Origin: Dehalococcoidales bacterium
Lineage (GTDB): Bacteria; Chloroflexota; Dehalococcoidia; Dehalococcoidales; UBA5627
Length of the DNA: 64,000 nucleotides
NCBI GenBank assembly: GCA_041656115.1
Contig: JBBAED010000003.1
Span: 1-64,000 of the forward strand
Direction: 5' to 3'
The position numbers and the translations under genes are program-made. Position 1 is the stretch's first letter; every line of letters starts with the position of its first letter. The notes beneath the pieces are model-generated. The model was not told the origin of the DNA, did not search any database, and was given only the letters and a program-made list of their open reading frames with translations. Positions 47,191 to 56,614 of the stretch are shown here, piece by piece.

Positions 47191-47280
47191 TGGCGGAGGG
47201 GGTGGGATTCGAACCCACGGTCCTCTTGCGAGAACAACGGTTTTCAAGACCGTCACCATAGACCACTCGGACACCCCTCC
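47191..47280 (-). tRNA. tRNA-Ser (TGA)
   Basis: 90 bases including CCA. On the minus strand the acceptor GGAGGGG pairs with CCCCTCC, the discriminator is G, the anticodon loop is CTTGAAAA (anticodon TGA), and there is a long variable arm (TTGTTCTCGCAAGAGGA) as in Ser tRNAs. T arm GTGGGTTCGAATCCCAC. Confidence 0.96.
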
Positions 47281-47368
47281 CGCTAAAAAACAATATACAT
47301 TATAGCGGATATGGGCGATAAATTGCTAACATCCTCATTAAGGAGTAATATATTACAGAGGTCGTAAG

Positions 47369-48016
47369 ATGCAGCAATATTACTGGAACGTACAAAAGAA
47401 AATACTGGTGCAGAGAGACATAATTCGCTCACTCCTTAAAGACCCTAAAGTGATTGGGGATTATTACGAAGCGATTATTATGGAGGCCGTCAGAGAAAGT
47501 ATATCGCATTACTTTTCGGCAAAACGAGGGGTTATCCTTTCGGCAGACGGACAAAGCACCCGCGAATGCGATATCATTGTTTACAGTTCCGCCGAATACG
47601 GCCCTCTCTTTCTTTCCGGTGATATCGTTGTGGTTAACCCCGAAGCCGTCCGATGTGTAATCCAGGTTAAGGGTACGCTAAACAAAGATAATCTCAACGA
47701 GGCAATCAAGAATCTGCAATCCGTTGATAAACTAAGACCCGGTATTTGGAAATTGATACTCGGTTACAGCACTAAAATGCTTTATAACGACATTATGAAG
47801 GTTTGTGCCGATTCGCGTTCCGTAAACGGTGTTTTTGTTCTCGCCAGCACCAACAAGGACGAAACGGAAGATATCACAATGCAAATGCAGAATTTTGTTG
47901 AGCTTTTGAAACTGATTGCCGCGCCTACGATGTATCAAACCAAGGATGCGGGTGATTATGTTGCCATCAAACCGTCAGGTGAGGGCCGGATTGAAGGGGT
48001 TCCCTTCCCTGACTGA
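47369..48016 (+). CDS. DUF6602-like protein, putative PD-(D/E)XK nuclease fold
   Basis: 215 residues, not firmly recognised. The segment KRGVILSADGQSTRECDIIVYSS, then VRCVIQVKGTLNKDNLNEAI, has the spacing of a PD-(D/E)XK core: an acidic residue in the first strand (D of CDIIVY) and QVK in the next. The segments before and after resemble DUF6602 proteins as I remember them. Such proteins are often found near defence genes; here the neighbours are tRNA-Ser and housekeeping genes. A GAGGT site precedes the ATG. Nuclease activity is inference. Confidence 0.6.
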   Translation: MQQYYWNVQKKILVQRDIIRSLLKDPKVIGDYYEAIIMEAVRESISHYFSAKRGVILSADGQSTRECDIIVYSSAEYGPLFLSGDIVVVNPEAVRCVIQVKGTLNKDNLNEAIKNLQSVDKLRPGIWKLILGYSTKMLYNDIMKVCADSRSVNGVFVLASTNKDETEDITMQMQNFVELLKLIAAPTMYQTKDAGDYVAIKPSGEGRIEGVPFPD

Positions 48017-48045
48017 TGTGATTGCATTAAACATAATTTTGTAAA

Positions 48046-49119
48046 TTATTCTTGCGGATTATCTGCGTTTTCGGGTTTTGATTCTTCCGCGCTATCTGAT
48101 TCTTCTTCCGCCCCGGATTTATCCTCGGCTTCGTCTGTTGCGGCTTCATCGGCGTTTTCCGGTTTGGTTCCGTCGTCTTCAAAGACATATTCAAAATCGG
48201 GGTCAGTGGCTTCGTAATAGTCCAACTGGGCGTCCAGAGTCTTTTTTACTTGGTCATCTTTATCAACTTCATCGTTGAATTCTTTGTCGTCGATTAACGC
48301 CGTTAGGTAAAGGTATCCGCCCTCAAGCAAACTGTTAACCACAAAGGGCATGCAGAGTCCGTTTAAGTTTAGTTCATTAAACTTGTCGTAATAGAAGGGC
48401 AAGTATTCAAAAGCTTCCGGTATCATCAGAATCAGTTCTTGGTTTATACTGTCCGGATTATCGGGGTCGCAATATTCGGGCGGAGAAACGGCAACCTGGC
48501 TTGAACAAACAAGGGGGCGTATTCCGTAAATCATACAGGCGTTATCTTTCAAAAACGGGCACGGGATTTTCAGTTTGGCATAACGCGCACCCAGTTCTTC
48601 CAAATCGCGGCTTTTCTCCGAATCAAATTCGGATTCCCATAAAGCATTGTAGGCTTTTTGAAAATCATCGATTATGCTTTTGTTTTCCCCTAATGCTTTT
48701 TCCCATTTTTTGTAATTATTAATGAAATTAACTAATTTGCGTTCGTGATTGTAAAGGTAATAAACAATCGCTTCGCATTCTTGCAGAGAGGCGGGGATAT
48801 ATTGCGAGCAGCACATAGAGCAGCCCTTATGGCAGGATATTGTCCTTTCGCTGTTTTGAACCTCTTCGATTTGTTGTTTGTAGATAAAATCATTCAAACT
48901 TTTTAACTGTTTTTCCTGGTTTTTGGCGAACTCTTCCCTTTTTTTGCCGAGTTCTCCGACATAAGCGATTTCCCGGTTCAAGCGATAAGGATCAAAGGTT
49001 TTTTCGTTAAATTGTAATCCCGCGGTTACCGGTTTTTGGTTGTAACAACAGTTTTTGTATTTCTTGCCGCTGCCGCAAGCACATAATTCGTTTCTGCCAA
49101 TATTTTTTTTGGGTTCCAT
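48046..49119 (-). CDS. SEC-C and YkgJ-type cysteine cluster protein
   Basis: 357 residues. The N-terminal SEC-C zinc motif NELCACGSGKKYKNCC (about 9-24) is followed by a YkgJ/CxxxCxxCC cluster (CHKGCSMCCSQY, about 99-110) with later cysteines in IPCPFLKDNACMIYGIRPLVC. The C-terminal ~50 residues are an acidic Glu/Asp/Ser/Ala tail. The YkgJ cluster is thought to bind zinc or Fe-S; the role is unknown. It lies downstream of serS and reads the same way, 42 bases away. Confidence 0.85.
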   Translation of the reverse strand: MEPKKNIGRNELCACGSGKKYKNCCYNQKPVTAGLQFNEKTFDPYRLNREIAYVGELGKKREEFAKNQEKQLKSLNDFIYKQQIEEVQNSERTISCHKGCSMCCSQYIPASLQECEAIVYYLYNHERKLVNFINNYKKWEKALGENKSIIDDFQKAYNALWESEFDSEKSRDLEELGARYAKLKIPCPFLKDNACMIYGIRPLVCSSQVAVSPPEYCDPDNPDSINQELILMIPEAFEYLPFYYDKFNELNLNGLCMPFVVNSLLEGGYLYLTALIDDKEFNDEVDKDDQVKKTLDAQLDYYEATDPDFEYVFEDDGTKPENADEAATDEAEDKSGAEEESDSAEESKPENADNPQE

Positions 49120-49161
49120 TATGCCTCTCTTTTCATAAAATATCCCCTTGGGAAACTCAGA

Positions 49162-50403
49162 TTATTTTATTGTTTTAACACCCATATAGGGTTGTAATAT
49201 TTCGGGAACGGCAATACTGCCATCGGCTTGCTGATAGTTTTCCATAACCGCGATGACCACTCTCGGGAGCGCCAGCCCCGAACCGTTTAAAGTATGGACA
49301 TACTGCGGCTTGCTATCGGCAGAAGGGCGGTATCTGATGTTGGCCCTGCGTGCCTGAAAATCACCGCAATTGGAGCATGAACTTACCTCAAGCCATTCCT
49401 GGCAACCGGGCGCCCACATTTCGATATCGTACGTTTTAGTCGAAGCAAAACTGATATCGGCGGTACATAATTTCTTGATTCGGTACGGGATATCGAGTTT
49501 ACGGCAAATATCGACTGCATTATCAACCATTTTTTTAAGCTCATCGTTGGAATTTTGCGGTTCGGTAAATTTGTACATTTCCACCTTATCAAACTGATGG
49601 CCTCTTTTGATACCGCGGGTGTCTTTGCCCGCCGACATCTTTTCGCGCCTAAAACAGGCGGTATAGGCCACATAGTTGATGGGCAGGGATTCGGCCGCGA
49701 TGATTTCATCACGGTGCATATTGGTAAGCGGTACCTCTGCTGTGGGTACCAGCCAAAGATCTTCTTCGATATCACGATAGAGGTTATCGGCAAATTTAGG
49801 CAAGTTGCTTGAGCCGACCAAACATTCTTTTTTAACCATATAAGGCAAATAGGCCTCTTGATATCCGTGTTCTTCCGTGTGGAGGTTAAGCATAAAGTTG
49901 ATTAGCGACCTCTGCAAGCGCGAACCCAATCCTTTAAGGACATAAAAACGGGTGCCGGATAATCTAACGCCTCTTTCGAAATCGATAATCCCGAGCTTTT
50001 CGCCCAGTTCCCAATGCGGGGCCGGAGTAAAATCAAATGTACGCATCTCCCCACAGGTTTCTACTATGACGTTATCGTCTTCGCTTTTACCAATCGGAAC
50101 GGAATCCTGCGGGATATTGGGAACACGCAATAACAGGTCATCAAGCCGCAGATCGATTTCTCTCAGTTCATCATCGATAGTTTTAATCTGATCGCGGATT
50201 TCACGGCCCCTTTCCGCTGTTTCGGCGCCGCCCGTTTTTGCTAGGTTTTTACGTTCAAAACGCAGCTCTTCGACAAGCGACATCTTTTGCCTTTTGCTAA
50301 CATCAAGCTCAAGTATCTCATCTACCGAGGCATTATCGTTTCTTAAGGCAATTGCCCGACGGACAACATCCGGATTTTCTCTTATAAACTTAGGGTCTAA
50401 CAT
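49162..50403 (-). CDS. serS: Seryl-tRNA synthetase
   Basis: 413-residue class II synthetase: N-terminal tRNA-binding coiled coil (about 30-105), motif 2 YTACFRREKMSAGKDTRGIKRGHQFDKVE and motif 3 NGSGLALPRVVIAVMEN. Normal length. Its start codon lies 4 bases after the lysS stop, so the two synthetases are co-transcribed. A tRNA-Ser gene lies 2 kb away. Confidence 0.97.
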   Translation of the reverse strand: MLDPKFIRENPDVVRRAIALRNDNASVDEILELDVSKRQKMSLVEELRFERKNLAKTGGAETAERGREIRDQIKTIDDELREIDLRLDDLLLRVPNIPQDSVPIGKSEDDNVIVETCGEMRTFDFTPAPHWELGEKLGIIDFERGVRLSGTRFYVLKGLGSRLQRSLINFMLNLHTEEHGYQEAYLPYMVKKECLVGSSNLPKFADNLYRDIEEDLWLVPTAEVPLTNMHRDEIIAAESLPINYVAYTACFRREKMSAGKDTRGIKRGHQFDKVEMYKFTEPQNSNDELKKMVDNAVDICRKLDIPYRIKKLCTADISFASTKTYDIEMWAPGCQEWLEVSSCSNCGDFQARRANIRYRPSADSKPQYVHTLNGSGLALPRVVIAVMENYQQADGSIAVPEILQPYMGVKTIK

Positions 50404-50406
50404 ATC

Positions 50407-51888
50407 CTATTCCTTTTCTCGAAGCTGCGGGAAGAGAATTACCTCGCGGATTGATTGCCGGTTGGTAAGAAGCATCACTAAACGGTCAATACCGACTCCC
50501 AACCCCCCCGCCGGCGGCATTCCGTAAGCCATCGCCGTCAGGAAATCCTCGTCTATAACTTCCTGTTCTCCGTCTTTGTTGCGGCTTCTCTGTTGGTCAA
50601 CAAACCTTTCTCTTTGGTCAATCGGGTCGTTAATCTCGGAAAAGGCGTTTGCCAGTTCCATTCCGCATACGTATGCTTCGAACCTCTCTACTATATTATC
50701 ATAACCCGGTTTCTTTTTGGCAAGGGGCGACATATCCAACGGATAGTCGTATAAAATTGTCGGTTGTACCAAATGGGGCTCGACATATGTGCCCAAAAGC
50801 TCATCAATTAAACGGCCGCGGTCTTTTGTCGGGTCAACTTCCATGTTTAACCGCAGCATTTCGTTTCTTAACGATTCAACGTCCGGAAACTGCAAGTAAT
50901 CAATTCCGCTGTATTTAATAACCGTTTCGCGTAAGTCCAGCCTTTGCCAGGGCGGGGTAAAATCAATTACGTTATCGCCGAAATTAAACTTAAAGCTGCC
51001 GGATATCTCTTTAATAACAAAAGAAACCATATTTTCCAGAGTGTTCATTACGTTTTCGTAATCGGCATAGGCCTCATAACATTCAAGCATTGTAAATTCG
51101 GGGTTGTGCCTGACCGAAAGCCCCTCATTGCGGAAAATCCGGCCCACTTCGTAAACTTTATCAAAGCCGCCGATAATCAGCCTCTTTAAATGCAGCTCAA
51201 GCGCAATGCGCAAGAAGAAATCACAATCAAGCGAATGATGATGGGTTACAAAAGGTCTGGCGAGGGCTCCGCCGGCAGAAGGTTGCAATACCGGTGTTTC
51301 CACCTCCAAAAAACCGTTTTCGTTAAGATATTTCCTCACTGCTGCAATTATGCGGCTGCGCATTTCAAAGGTTTCTTTAACTTCGGGGTTGCTGATAAGA
51401 TCCAGATATCTTTGGCGATGCCTGGCATCAACATCTTGCAAGCCGTGGTATTTTTCCGGCAGCGGCAACAAGGATTTAGACAAAATATCGAACTTTTCGG
51501 CGCTTATTGTCGGTTCTCCGGTTCTTGTACGCAATAAACCGCCTTTAACGCCGATAAAATCGCCTATATCAAGGTCTTTAAAAAGCTCGGCCGACGTTTC
51601 ATCGGTAAGAAACGCCCCCGTAAAAATCAACTGAATCTTTCCCGAACCGTCTTGAATATCCAAAAATGAGCTCTTGCCCATCTTGCGGATTGCCATTACA
51701 CGCCCGGCAATACTGATGGTTTCGGGTTCGGTTATCCCCGCCTGTTCGTTTTTCTCCAAAAGCGCCCGAGCTTCTTTGGCGGTGTGGGTGCGCCCGTACT
51801 TTTTGGGATACGGGTTAATCCCGCGACTGCGCATTCTTTCCAGTTTGTCTAATCTTTGTTGTGTTAAATCATCTAATCTCGAAGCCAT
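50407..51888 (-). CDS. lysS: Lysyl-tRNA synthetase (class II)
   Basis: 493 residues. N-terminal OB anticodon-binding domain (ISIAGRVMAIRKMGKSSFLDIQDGSGKIQL), then a class II core with FLEVETPVLQPSAGGALARPF, YEVGRIFRNEGLSVRHNPEFTM and GLGVGIDRLVML. It charges tRNA-Lys; a shorter paralogue (EpmA) at 12.5 kb modifies EF-P. AAAGGATC precedes the ATG. Confidence 0.97.
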   Translation of the reverse strand: MASRLDDLTQQRLDKLERMRSRGINPYPKKYGRTHTAKEARALLEKNEQAGITEPETISIAGRVMAIRKMGKSSFLDIQDGSGKIQLIFTGAFLTDETSAELFKDLDIGDFIGVKGGLLRTRTGEPTISAEKFDILSKSLLPLPEKYHGLQDVDARHRQRYLDLISNPEVKETFEMRSRIIAAVRKYLNENGFLEVETPVLQPSAGGALARPFVTHHHSLDCDFFLRIALELHLKRLIIGGFDKVYEVGRIFRNEGLSVRHNPEFTMLECYEAYADYENVMNTLENMVSFVIKEISGSFKFNFGDNVIDFTPPWQRLDLRETVIKYSGIDYLQFPDVESLRNEMLRLNMEVDPTKDRGRLIDELLGTYVEPHLVQPTILYDYPLDMSPLAKKKPGYDNIVERFEAYVCGMELANAFSEINDPIDQRERFVDQQRSRNKDGEQEVIDEDFLTAMAYGMPPAGGLGVGIDRLVMLLTNRQSIREVILFPQLREKE

Positions 51889-51992
51889 AATGATCCTTTT
51901 AAAAACTAATTTGATGGCGGCTTTTAATGTTAAACCGCCAAACTTATTCTAGACATTATATTTTATCGGTCGGTTATAGTAAAGCTGCCGGG

Positions 51993-52757
51993 TTAAAACG
52001 GGCATCTCTTTAGCGTTTCCAGCCATGCAACCGATTTAACGTCTTTTTCCAGCAAAAATCTTATGTATGAACGTATTAGCCTTTCAAGCTCTAAACTGAG
52101 CTCTTTAGGCATTTTAATGCGTCTGATGGTATTGTAATTGCCGTCTTGCAAGAGCCGAAAGACCTTTAATCCGTTAATTGAAATCGGGTAACCGAAAAGG
52201 TCGTTCTTGGCACAGGTCGGGCAATGGGTTCCACCGGCACCGGGGCAAAAATGGTTAACTACCGGTTTGAGTTGTACGTGGCATGTTACGCATTGTTTGA
52301 GCTGGGGGCGATACCCCATATGCTCCAGCAATTGCACCTCAAAATAACGCAGAACCATTTCGCGGTTCTTTTCAACGGATAGCTTGTGCAGCGCATCCAG
52401 AAACGTATAAAAAAGGGCCGAGTCCTCAATCCCTTCTCCCGTAAATTGGTTCATTAAATCCGTAATATAAAGAGCATACGAGCTTAATTCAAGGTCGTTT
52501 TTGAGGTCAAAGAAACCGTTAATGGTTTGGCTGCCGGTCACCGTCGCCAAATTCCTGCCCCTTGCAAAAGAAACCATACTGTGTGTCAGGAGTTCAAGAT
52601 GTCCGGACATTTTGCTTTTCGGTTGGCGGACTCCTTTTGCCACCGCTTGTATCTTGCCGTGGCGCAGGGTGTAAAAAGTCAGGATTAGGTCGGCTTCTCT
52701 CAGCTTGGTCTTTTTAAGCACAATTGCTTCGCTTTTAAAATTTCTCGGTTCTGTCAT
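51993..52757 (-). CDS. recO: DNA repair protein RecO
   Basis: 254 residues. N-terminal OB fold (KSEAIVLKKTKLREADLILTFYTLRHGKIQAVAKGVRQPKSK) and a C-terminal zinc finger with CVTCHV and, 20 residues on, HCPTCAKN. RecO loads RecA on SSB-coated single strands with RecR, which is encoded just upstream. The linkage with recR supports the RecFOR route here. Confidence 0.94.
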   Translation of the reverse strand: MTEPRNFKSEAIVLKKTKLREADLILTFYTLRHGKIQAVAKGVRQPKSKMSGHLELLTHSMVSFARGRNLATVTGSQTINGFFDLKNDLELSSYALYITDLMNQFTGEGIEDSALFYTFLDALHKLSVEKNREMVLRYFEVQLLEHMGYRPQLKQCVTCHVQLKPVVNHFCPGAGGTHCPTCAKNDLFGYPISINGLKVFRLLQDGNYNTIRRIKMPKELSLELERLIRSYIRFLLEKDVKSVAWLETLKRCPF

Positions 52758-52802
52758 TTCACTTCTAAATGGTCGCGGGTGTAATAATTGCCGGCGCTAA
52801 TT

Positions 52803-53138
52803 TTAGAGCAATCTTTTGCCGACGGGGACGTCTTCATCGGGTTGGATTAAAACAACATCCGTGTCGCTTAAAACTACCCCCAACACCAGCACTTCCGATT
52901 TGAAATCGGCGATTTGTTTCGGCGGGAAGTTTACTACCGCGAGAACCAGCCTGTCTTTTAAATCTTCTTTGCGGTAGCGGGCGGTAATCTGTGCGCTGGA
53001 TTGTTTTTGCCCGAACTCACCAAAATCAATCCAAAGTTTGTAGGCAGGTTTGCGGGCATTGGGAAAATCCTCGGCCTTTAAAATCCTGCCTACTCGAATA
53101 TCAACTTTTTCAAAATCCCCGTAACTGATCGATTGCAT
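52803..53138 (-). CDS. csaA: CsaA-like tRNA-binding domain protein
   Basis: 111 residues forming one EMAP/MetRS-C type OB fold: FEKVDIRVGRILKAEDFPNARKPAYKLWIDFG, then SSAQITARYRKEDLKDRLVLAVVNFPPKQIADFKSEVLVLG, the CsaA pattern. Proposed roles in other species are chaperone or export-linked tRNA binding. It lies between recR and recO in the same direction. Confidence 0.9.
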   Translation of the reverse strand: MQSISYGDFEKVDIRVGRILKAEDFPNARKPAYKLWIDFGEFGQKQSSAQITARYRKEDLKDRLVLAVVNFPPKQIADFKSEVLVLGVVLSDTDVVLIQPDEDVPVGKRLL

Positions 53139-53151
53139 TTTAAAATTGCCT

Positions 53152-53766
53152 TTATTTCAGCTCTTGCCTGCCTTCAAGCGCACGGGTTAAGGTCACGTCA
53201 TCGGCATATTCAAGCTCTGTGCCAAACGGTAACCCCCTCGCCAGGCGGGTAACCTTAATCCCCAGCGGGGTTATAATTTTATTAAGGTACATCGCTGTTT
53301 GCTCGCCCTCAAGTGTCGGGTTGGTGGCAAGGATAATCTCCGTTATCTCACAATCTTTAAGACGGTCGGTCAGCTCTTCGATTCTGATATCGCCTAGCCC
53401 GATTCCATCGGTTGGCGATATGGCGCCATGGAGCACATGATAAAGCCCCTTATAAACCCCCGAATGCTCAAGCGCCAATATATCCTGCGGTTGTTCCACA
53501 ACGCATATGCAGGTCTTATCGCGCTTTTCGTTCCGGCAAATAGGGCAGAGCGCAGAATCGGCAATATTAAAACAATCTGCGCAGAGGCGTGTGCCGCTTT
53601 TTAACGACGCAATCGCATCCGCCAGAGATTCCGCCTGTTCCTTCTGAGCACGCAATAAGTAATAGGTTAGCCGTTGCGCGCTCTTCGGCCCGATACCGGG
53701 CAGTTTGGCAAGCTCGTGCATCAACCGGTTGACGGGGTCGGCTGTATTAGACGGGTTTACTTCCAA
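53152..53766 (-). CDS. recR: Recombination protein RecR
   Basis: 204 residues: helix-hairpin-helix ([20 protein letters not shown]), C4 zinc finger (CADC and CPICRN, about 57-76), Toprim domain ([14 protein letters not shown]) and the C-terminal Walker B-like region ending in [14 protein letters not shown] start with an AAGGAA site. Part of the conserved dnaX-ybaB-recR run. Confidence 0.97.
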   Translation of the reverse strand: MEVNPSNTADPVNRLMHELAKLPGIGPKSAQRLTYYLLRAQKEQAESLADAIASLKSGTRLCADCFNIADSALCPICRNEKRDKTCICVVEQPQDILALEHSGVYKGLYHVLHGAISPTDGIGLGDIRIEELTDRLKDCEITEIILATNPTLEGEQTAMYLNKIITPLGIKVTRLARGLPFGTELEYADDVTLTRALEGRQELK

Positions 53767-53777
53767 ATCACTTTCCT

Positions 53778-54086
53778 TTAATCGGTTAATCCGGGGACTT
53801 TCATTCCGCCGGTTAATTTTTTCAGTTTCTCATCAGCCATTTCCTTGGATTTTTCCAAGGCTTCCGAGACTGCCTTAAATACCAGTTTCTCAAGGTCGGA
53901 TGCTTTGCCTTTTTCAACAACCTCGGGATCAATTTTAATCGATAATACCTTTTGTTTGCCGTTAGCAACAACTTTAACCGCACCGTTTCCAGATTCGGCT
54001 TCAACCTTCATTTTCTCGAGTTCTTTTTGTGCTTTTTCCAGGCTGCTTTTCAGCTGCATTGCCTGTTTGACCATGTTAAAGTTCAT
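53778..54086 (-). CDS. YbaB/EbfC family nucleoid-associated protein
   Basis: 102 residues starting [20 protein letters not shown]; typical YbaB with the helix, the strand [21 protein letters not shown] and the second helix. It binds DNA as a dimer. The ATG at 54086 overlaps the dnaX stop by four bases; a longer frame upstream lies inside dnaX and lacks a ribosome-binding site. Standard position between dnaX and recR. Confidence 0.95.
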   Translation of the reverse strand: MNFNMVKQAMQLKSSLEKAQKELEKMKVEAESGNGAVKVVANGKQKVLSIKIDPEVVEKGKASDLEKLVFKAVSEALEKSKEMADEKLKKLTGGMKVPGLTD

Positions 54087-55705
54087 TTTTCCTCCACTTC
54101 GACTATTTGACCGCCCATTTTTTGTAATTCCTGGACCAGATAATTTTCTTCGGGCTCGTGAATACATTGAATCTCACAGGTATGTCCAAGGAAATTACCG
54201 ATTATTTTGGCGGCATCTTTATTATGCTCGGGTTGTTCTATTTTATCTTTATGAATGGAATGCTTAAAAGAAAGGATAACGGTATTACCCTCAAACGCAA
54301 CCGCTCTTACCCCGGCGCTTCTTAAAATTGCCAGCGCCGAACTTCTTTTCATGTTATCGGGAGCGTTCTCGATGACGTTTTTCCAATTATTGTTTAAGAA
54401 TTCCGTTTTGTTATCGTATTCTTGTCTGTTGTCGGATTTTGCCTCGGCTTCAGGGGCTGCCTCGGGCTTTACCTCCGGCTTTACCTCCGGTTTGATTTCT
54501 TTGACCTCTTCGGCAGGCTTTGTTTCGGGCACATCTTTAACAACCTGTTTCTTTTTCTCGGCAACCGCCGATGCCGGTGTGCTTACCGGCTGATAAACGG
54601 AAGCCTTGGGCTGTTTTTCTTCCGGTTTGGATTCCGCAAGTGCGCAATCAACCATTGCCAGTTCCAACGGCAGGGTGGAATAGCTGTCGAGGCTAAGTTC
54701 AAGTTTTCCGAAGATTTTAATTGCATTTAAGGCATGCTCAACCGTTGTTTTCTGAGCCAATTCGTTAAGCAAAACCATTTCCTCTTGGGTAAAATCGAGG
54801 TCGTTTTTGTAGCCGGTTTTTAAAAGCAATAAGCCTCTAAGGTAGGCGATAAGCTCTCTGTTAAGCTGTTTTAAATCGAAACCTTCGTTTTTTAAGGCGT
54901 TGATGGTTTGAATCCCCTCGTTGATATTTGCATTAATGATATGGGTTAGCAGTTCTTGGACTTGCTCGTTTGCGGTAATCCCCAGCATATCTCGTACTTG
55001 GTGCAGGGTGATATCCTCTCCGTAAGATGTGTAGAGTTGTTCCAACAGGTTTTCGGCATCTCTGAGGCTGCCGGAAGCATTCTTGGAAAGTAAATTGAGC
55101 GCTTCCGTTTCGATTTTAATCCCCTCACTGTCGCATATTTGCTTTAATTTGCCGGCAACATCTTTCTGGGTTATCCGGCGGAAATCAAAGCGCTGGCATC
55201 TTGACATAATCGTAGGAAGAATCTTATGCGCCTCGGTAGTTGCCAAAATAAAGATTACATAGGGCGGAGGCTCTTCCAGCGTTTTTAACAAGGCATTCGA
55301 GGCGTCTTTGGTAAGCATATGAAACTCATCGACAATATAAACCTTGAATTTGGCTTCCGCGGGTACATAATTAGCGCATTCGCGCAGGCCCCGGATATCG
55401 TCAATGCCTCTGTTACTTGCGGCATCGATTTCGATTACATCGACCGCTCTGCCTTCGGTTATGGCGGTGCACATCTCGCAAGTATTGCACGGCTCACCCT
55501 TACCGTTAACGGTGCAGTTTACCGCTTTGGCAAGGATTCTCCCCGTACTGGTTTTACCGGTGCCTCTGGGCCCGCAAAAAAGATAGGCATGCGACACATT
55601 GCCGAGGCTTAGGGCATTTAAAAGCGTTTTTGTAACGTGCTCTTGCCCGGCAACATCTGCCAACTTTTGGGGACGCCATTTTCGGTAAAAGACTTGCTGT
55701 TCCAT
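54083..55705 (-). CDS. dnaX: DNA polymerase III subunit gamma/tau
   Basis: 540 residues. AAA+ clamp loader: Walker A GPRGTGKT near residue 45, a zinc-binding CNTCEMC, Walker B KVYIVDEFHML, and SRC motif IMSRCQRF. A Pro/Lys/Glu linker (EVKPEVKPEVKPEA, about 400-420) leads to a tau-like C-terminal domain. I see no convincing slippery site for a shorter gamma product. It heads the minus-strand operon dnaX-ybaB-recR-csaA-recO. Confidence 0.96.
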   Translation of the reverse strand: MEQQVFYRKWRPQKLADVAGQEHVTKTLLNALSLGNVSHAYLFCGPRGTGKTSTGRILAKAVNCTVNGKGEPCNTCEMCTAITEGRAVDVIEIDAASNRGIDDIRGLRECANYVPAEAKFKVYIVDEFHMLTKDASNALLKTLEEPPPYVIFILATTEAHKILPTIMSRCQRFDFRRITQKDVAGKLKQICDSEGIKIETEALNLLSKNASGSLRDAENLLEQLYTSYGEDITLHQVRDMLGITANEQVQELLTHIINANINEGIQTINALKNEGFDLKQLNRELIAYLRGLLLLKTGYKNDLDFTQEEMVLLNELAQKTTVEHALNAIKIFGKLELSLDSYSTLPLELAMVDCALAESKPEEKQPKASVYQPVSTPASAVAEKKKQVVKDVPETKPAEEVKEIKPEVKPEVKPEAAPEAEAKSDNRQEYDNKTEFLNNNWKNVIENAPDNMKRSSALAILRSAGVRAVAFEGNTVILSFKHSIHKDKIEQPEHNKDAAKIIGNFLGHTCEIQCIHEPEENYLVQELQKMGGQIVEVEEK

Positions 55706-55924
55706 AATTTTGTCCCTTTATTATACCCCATACGGATATTATTTCCCAAAGAAATTTTGCCTTATTTTCGAATCCGGCATCTATTTTACGTATCCGAATT
55801 TTTGCGATATTGTCAGGAGCACTTTTGCGTGATAAGATTTCTTTGAAACGAAACCTCTTTTTATTTTGTAAAAACAAGATTATTGATATATTGGGCATGT
55901 TCCGAACAAAGGGCAAATAGATTA

Positions 55925-56614
55925 GTGATAAAACAAGTAAAATCCAAACAACGCGTCGCCGACCACGGCGAAGTTTTTACCGCCGAACGCGAAGTTAAGG
56001 CAATGTGCGACCTCGTTAAGCAGGAAACGGAACGAATTGACTCCAGATTTTTAGAACCGGCTTGCGGCGACGGGAATTTTTTGGCGGAAGTGATATCGCG
56101 TAAGCTTACCGTTGTCAGAAAGAGGTATCGAAAAAGCGTTTACGATTATGAGCGCAATTCCCTTCTTGCTTTAGGCAGTATTTACGGGATTGATATTCTT
56201 CAAGATAATGCCGAAGCCTGCCGAAAGAAGCTTTTTGATATATGGAACCGTGAATACAAGAAGGTGTCTAAAAAAGAATATTGCGAAGAAACCCGAAAGG
56301 CGGCGGAATATATTCTGAGCCGTAATATTGTCTGCGGTAACGCCCTGACTCTTTGCTGTGTTGATGCCGACGGAAAAGATACAAAAGAATTGATTGTTTT
56401 CTCAGAGTGGACTTTTCCGTTCAATGATGCAAGAATACAGCGTAAAGATTATACCTTTGACCAGTTGCTAAACGGGAACGCAACGTCAAAAAAGAAGAAC
56501 AAAGCTAAAATACAGCCTTCGCTGTTTGAAGACCCTGAGCCGGAGCCGGAAGCGGAGGGTAAATTCTTAAAGCAGTATATTGCTCATTACAAAAAGGTGT
56601 TTGAAGATGGCTAA
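55925..56614 (+). CDS. Methyltransferase-like protein with SAM motif but no NPPY
   Basis: About 229 residues. GEVFTAEREVKAMCDLV and the SAM-binding FLEPACGDGNFLAEVI (motif I) are those of gamma-class N6-adenine methyltransferases. GSIYGIDILQDNAEACR is a motif II region. The sequence stops before any NPPY motif IV; instead it has a KKKNK stretch and the acidic EDPEPEPEAEG. The start is likely GTG 55925, though a TTG at 55883 is open. It overlaps the next gene by 8 bases and is the first gene of a three-gene restriction-modification-like operon. Probably a partner subunit rather than a lone enzyme. Confidence 0.75.
   Translation: MIKQVKSKQRVADHGEVFTAEREVKAMCDLVKQETERIDSRFLEPACGDGNFLAEVISRKLTVVRKRYRKSVYDYERNSLLALGSIYGIDILQDNAEACRKKLFDIWNREYKKVSKKEYCEETRKAAEYILSRNIVCGNALTLCCVDADGKDTKELIVFSEWTFPFNDARIQRKDYTFDQLLNGNATSKKKNKAKIQPSLFEDPEPEPEAEGKFLKQYIAHYKKVFEDG

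Noticed and set aside
47191..48016. Genomic island attachment site at tRNA-Ser
   Set aside because: No integrase is near, and I found no direct repeat of the tRNA 3' end in the flanks.
54083..55705. dnaX slippery site giving a short gamma subunit
   Set aside because: Only a modest A-run (GAGAAAAAGAAAC) is present, without a clear A AAA AAG heptamer, stem or Shine-Dalgarno.
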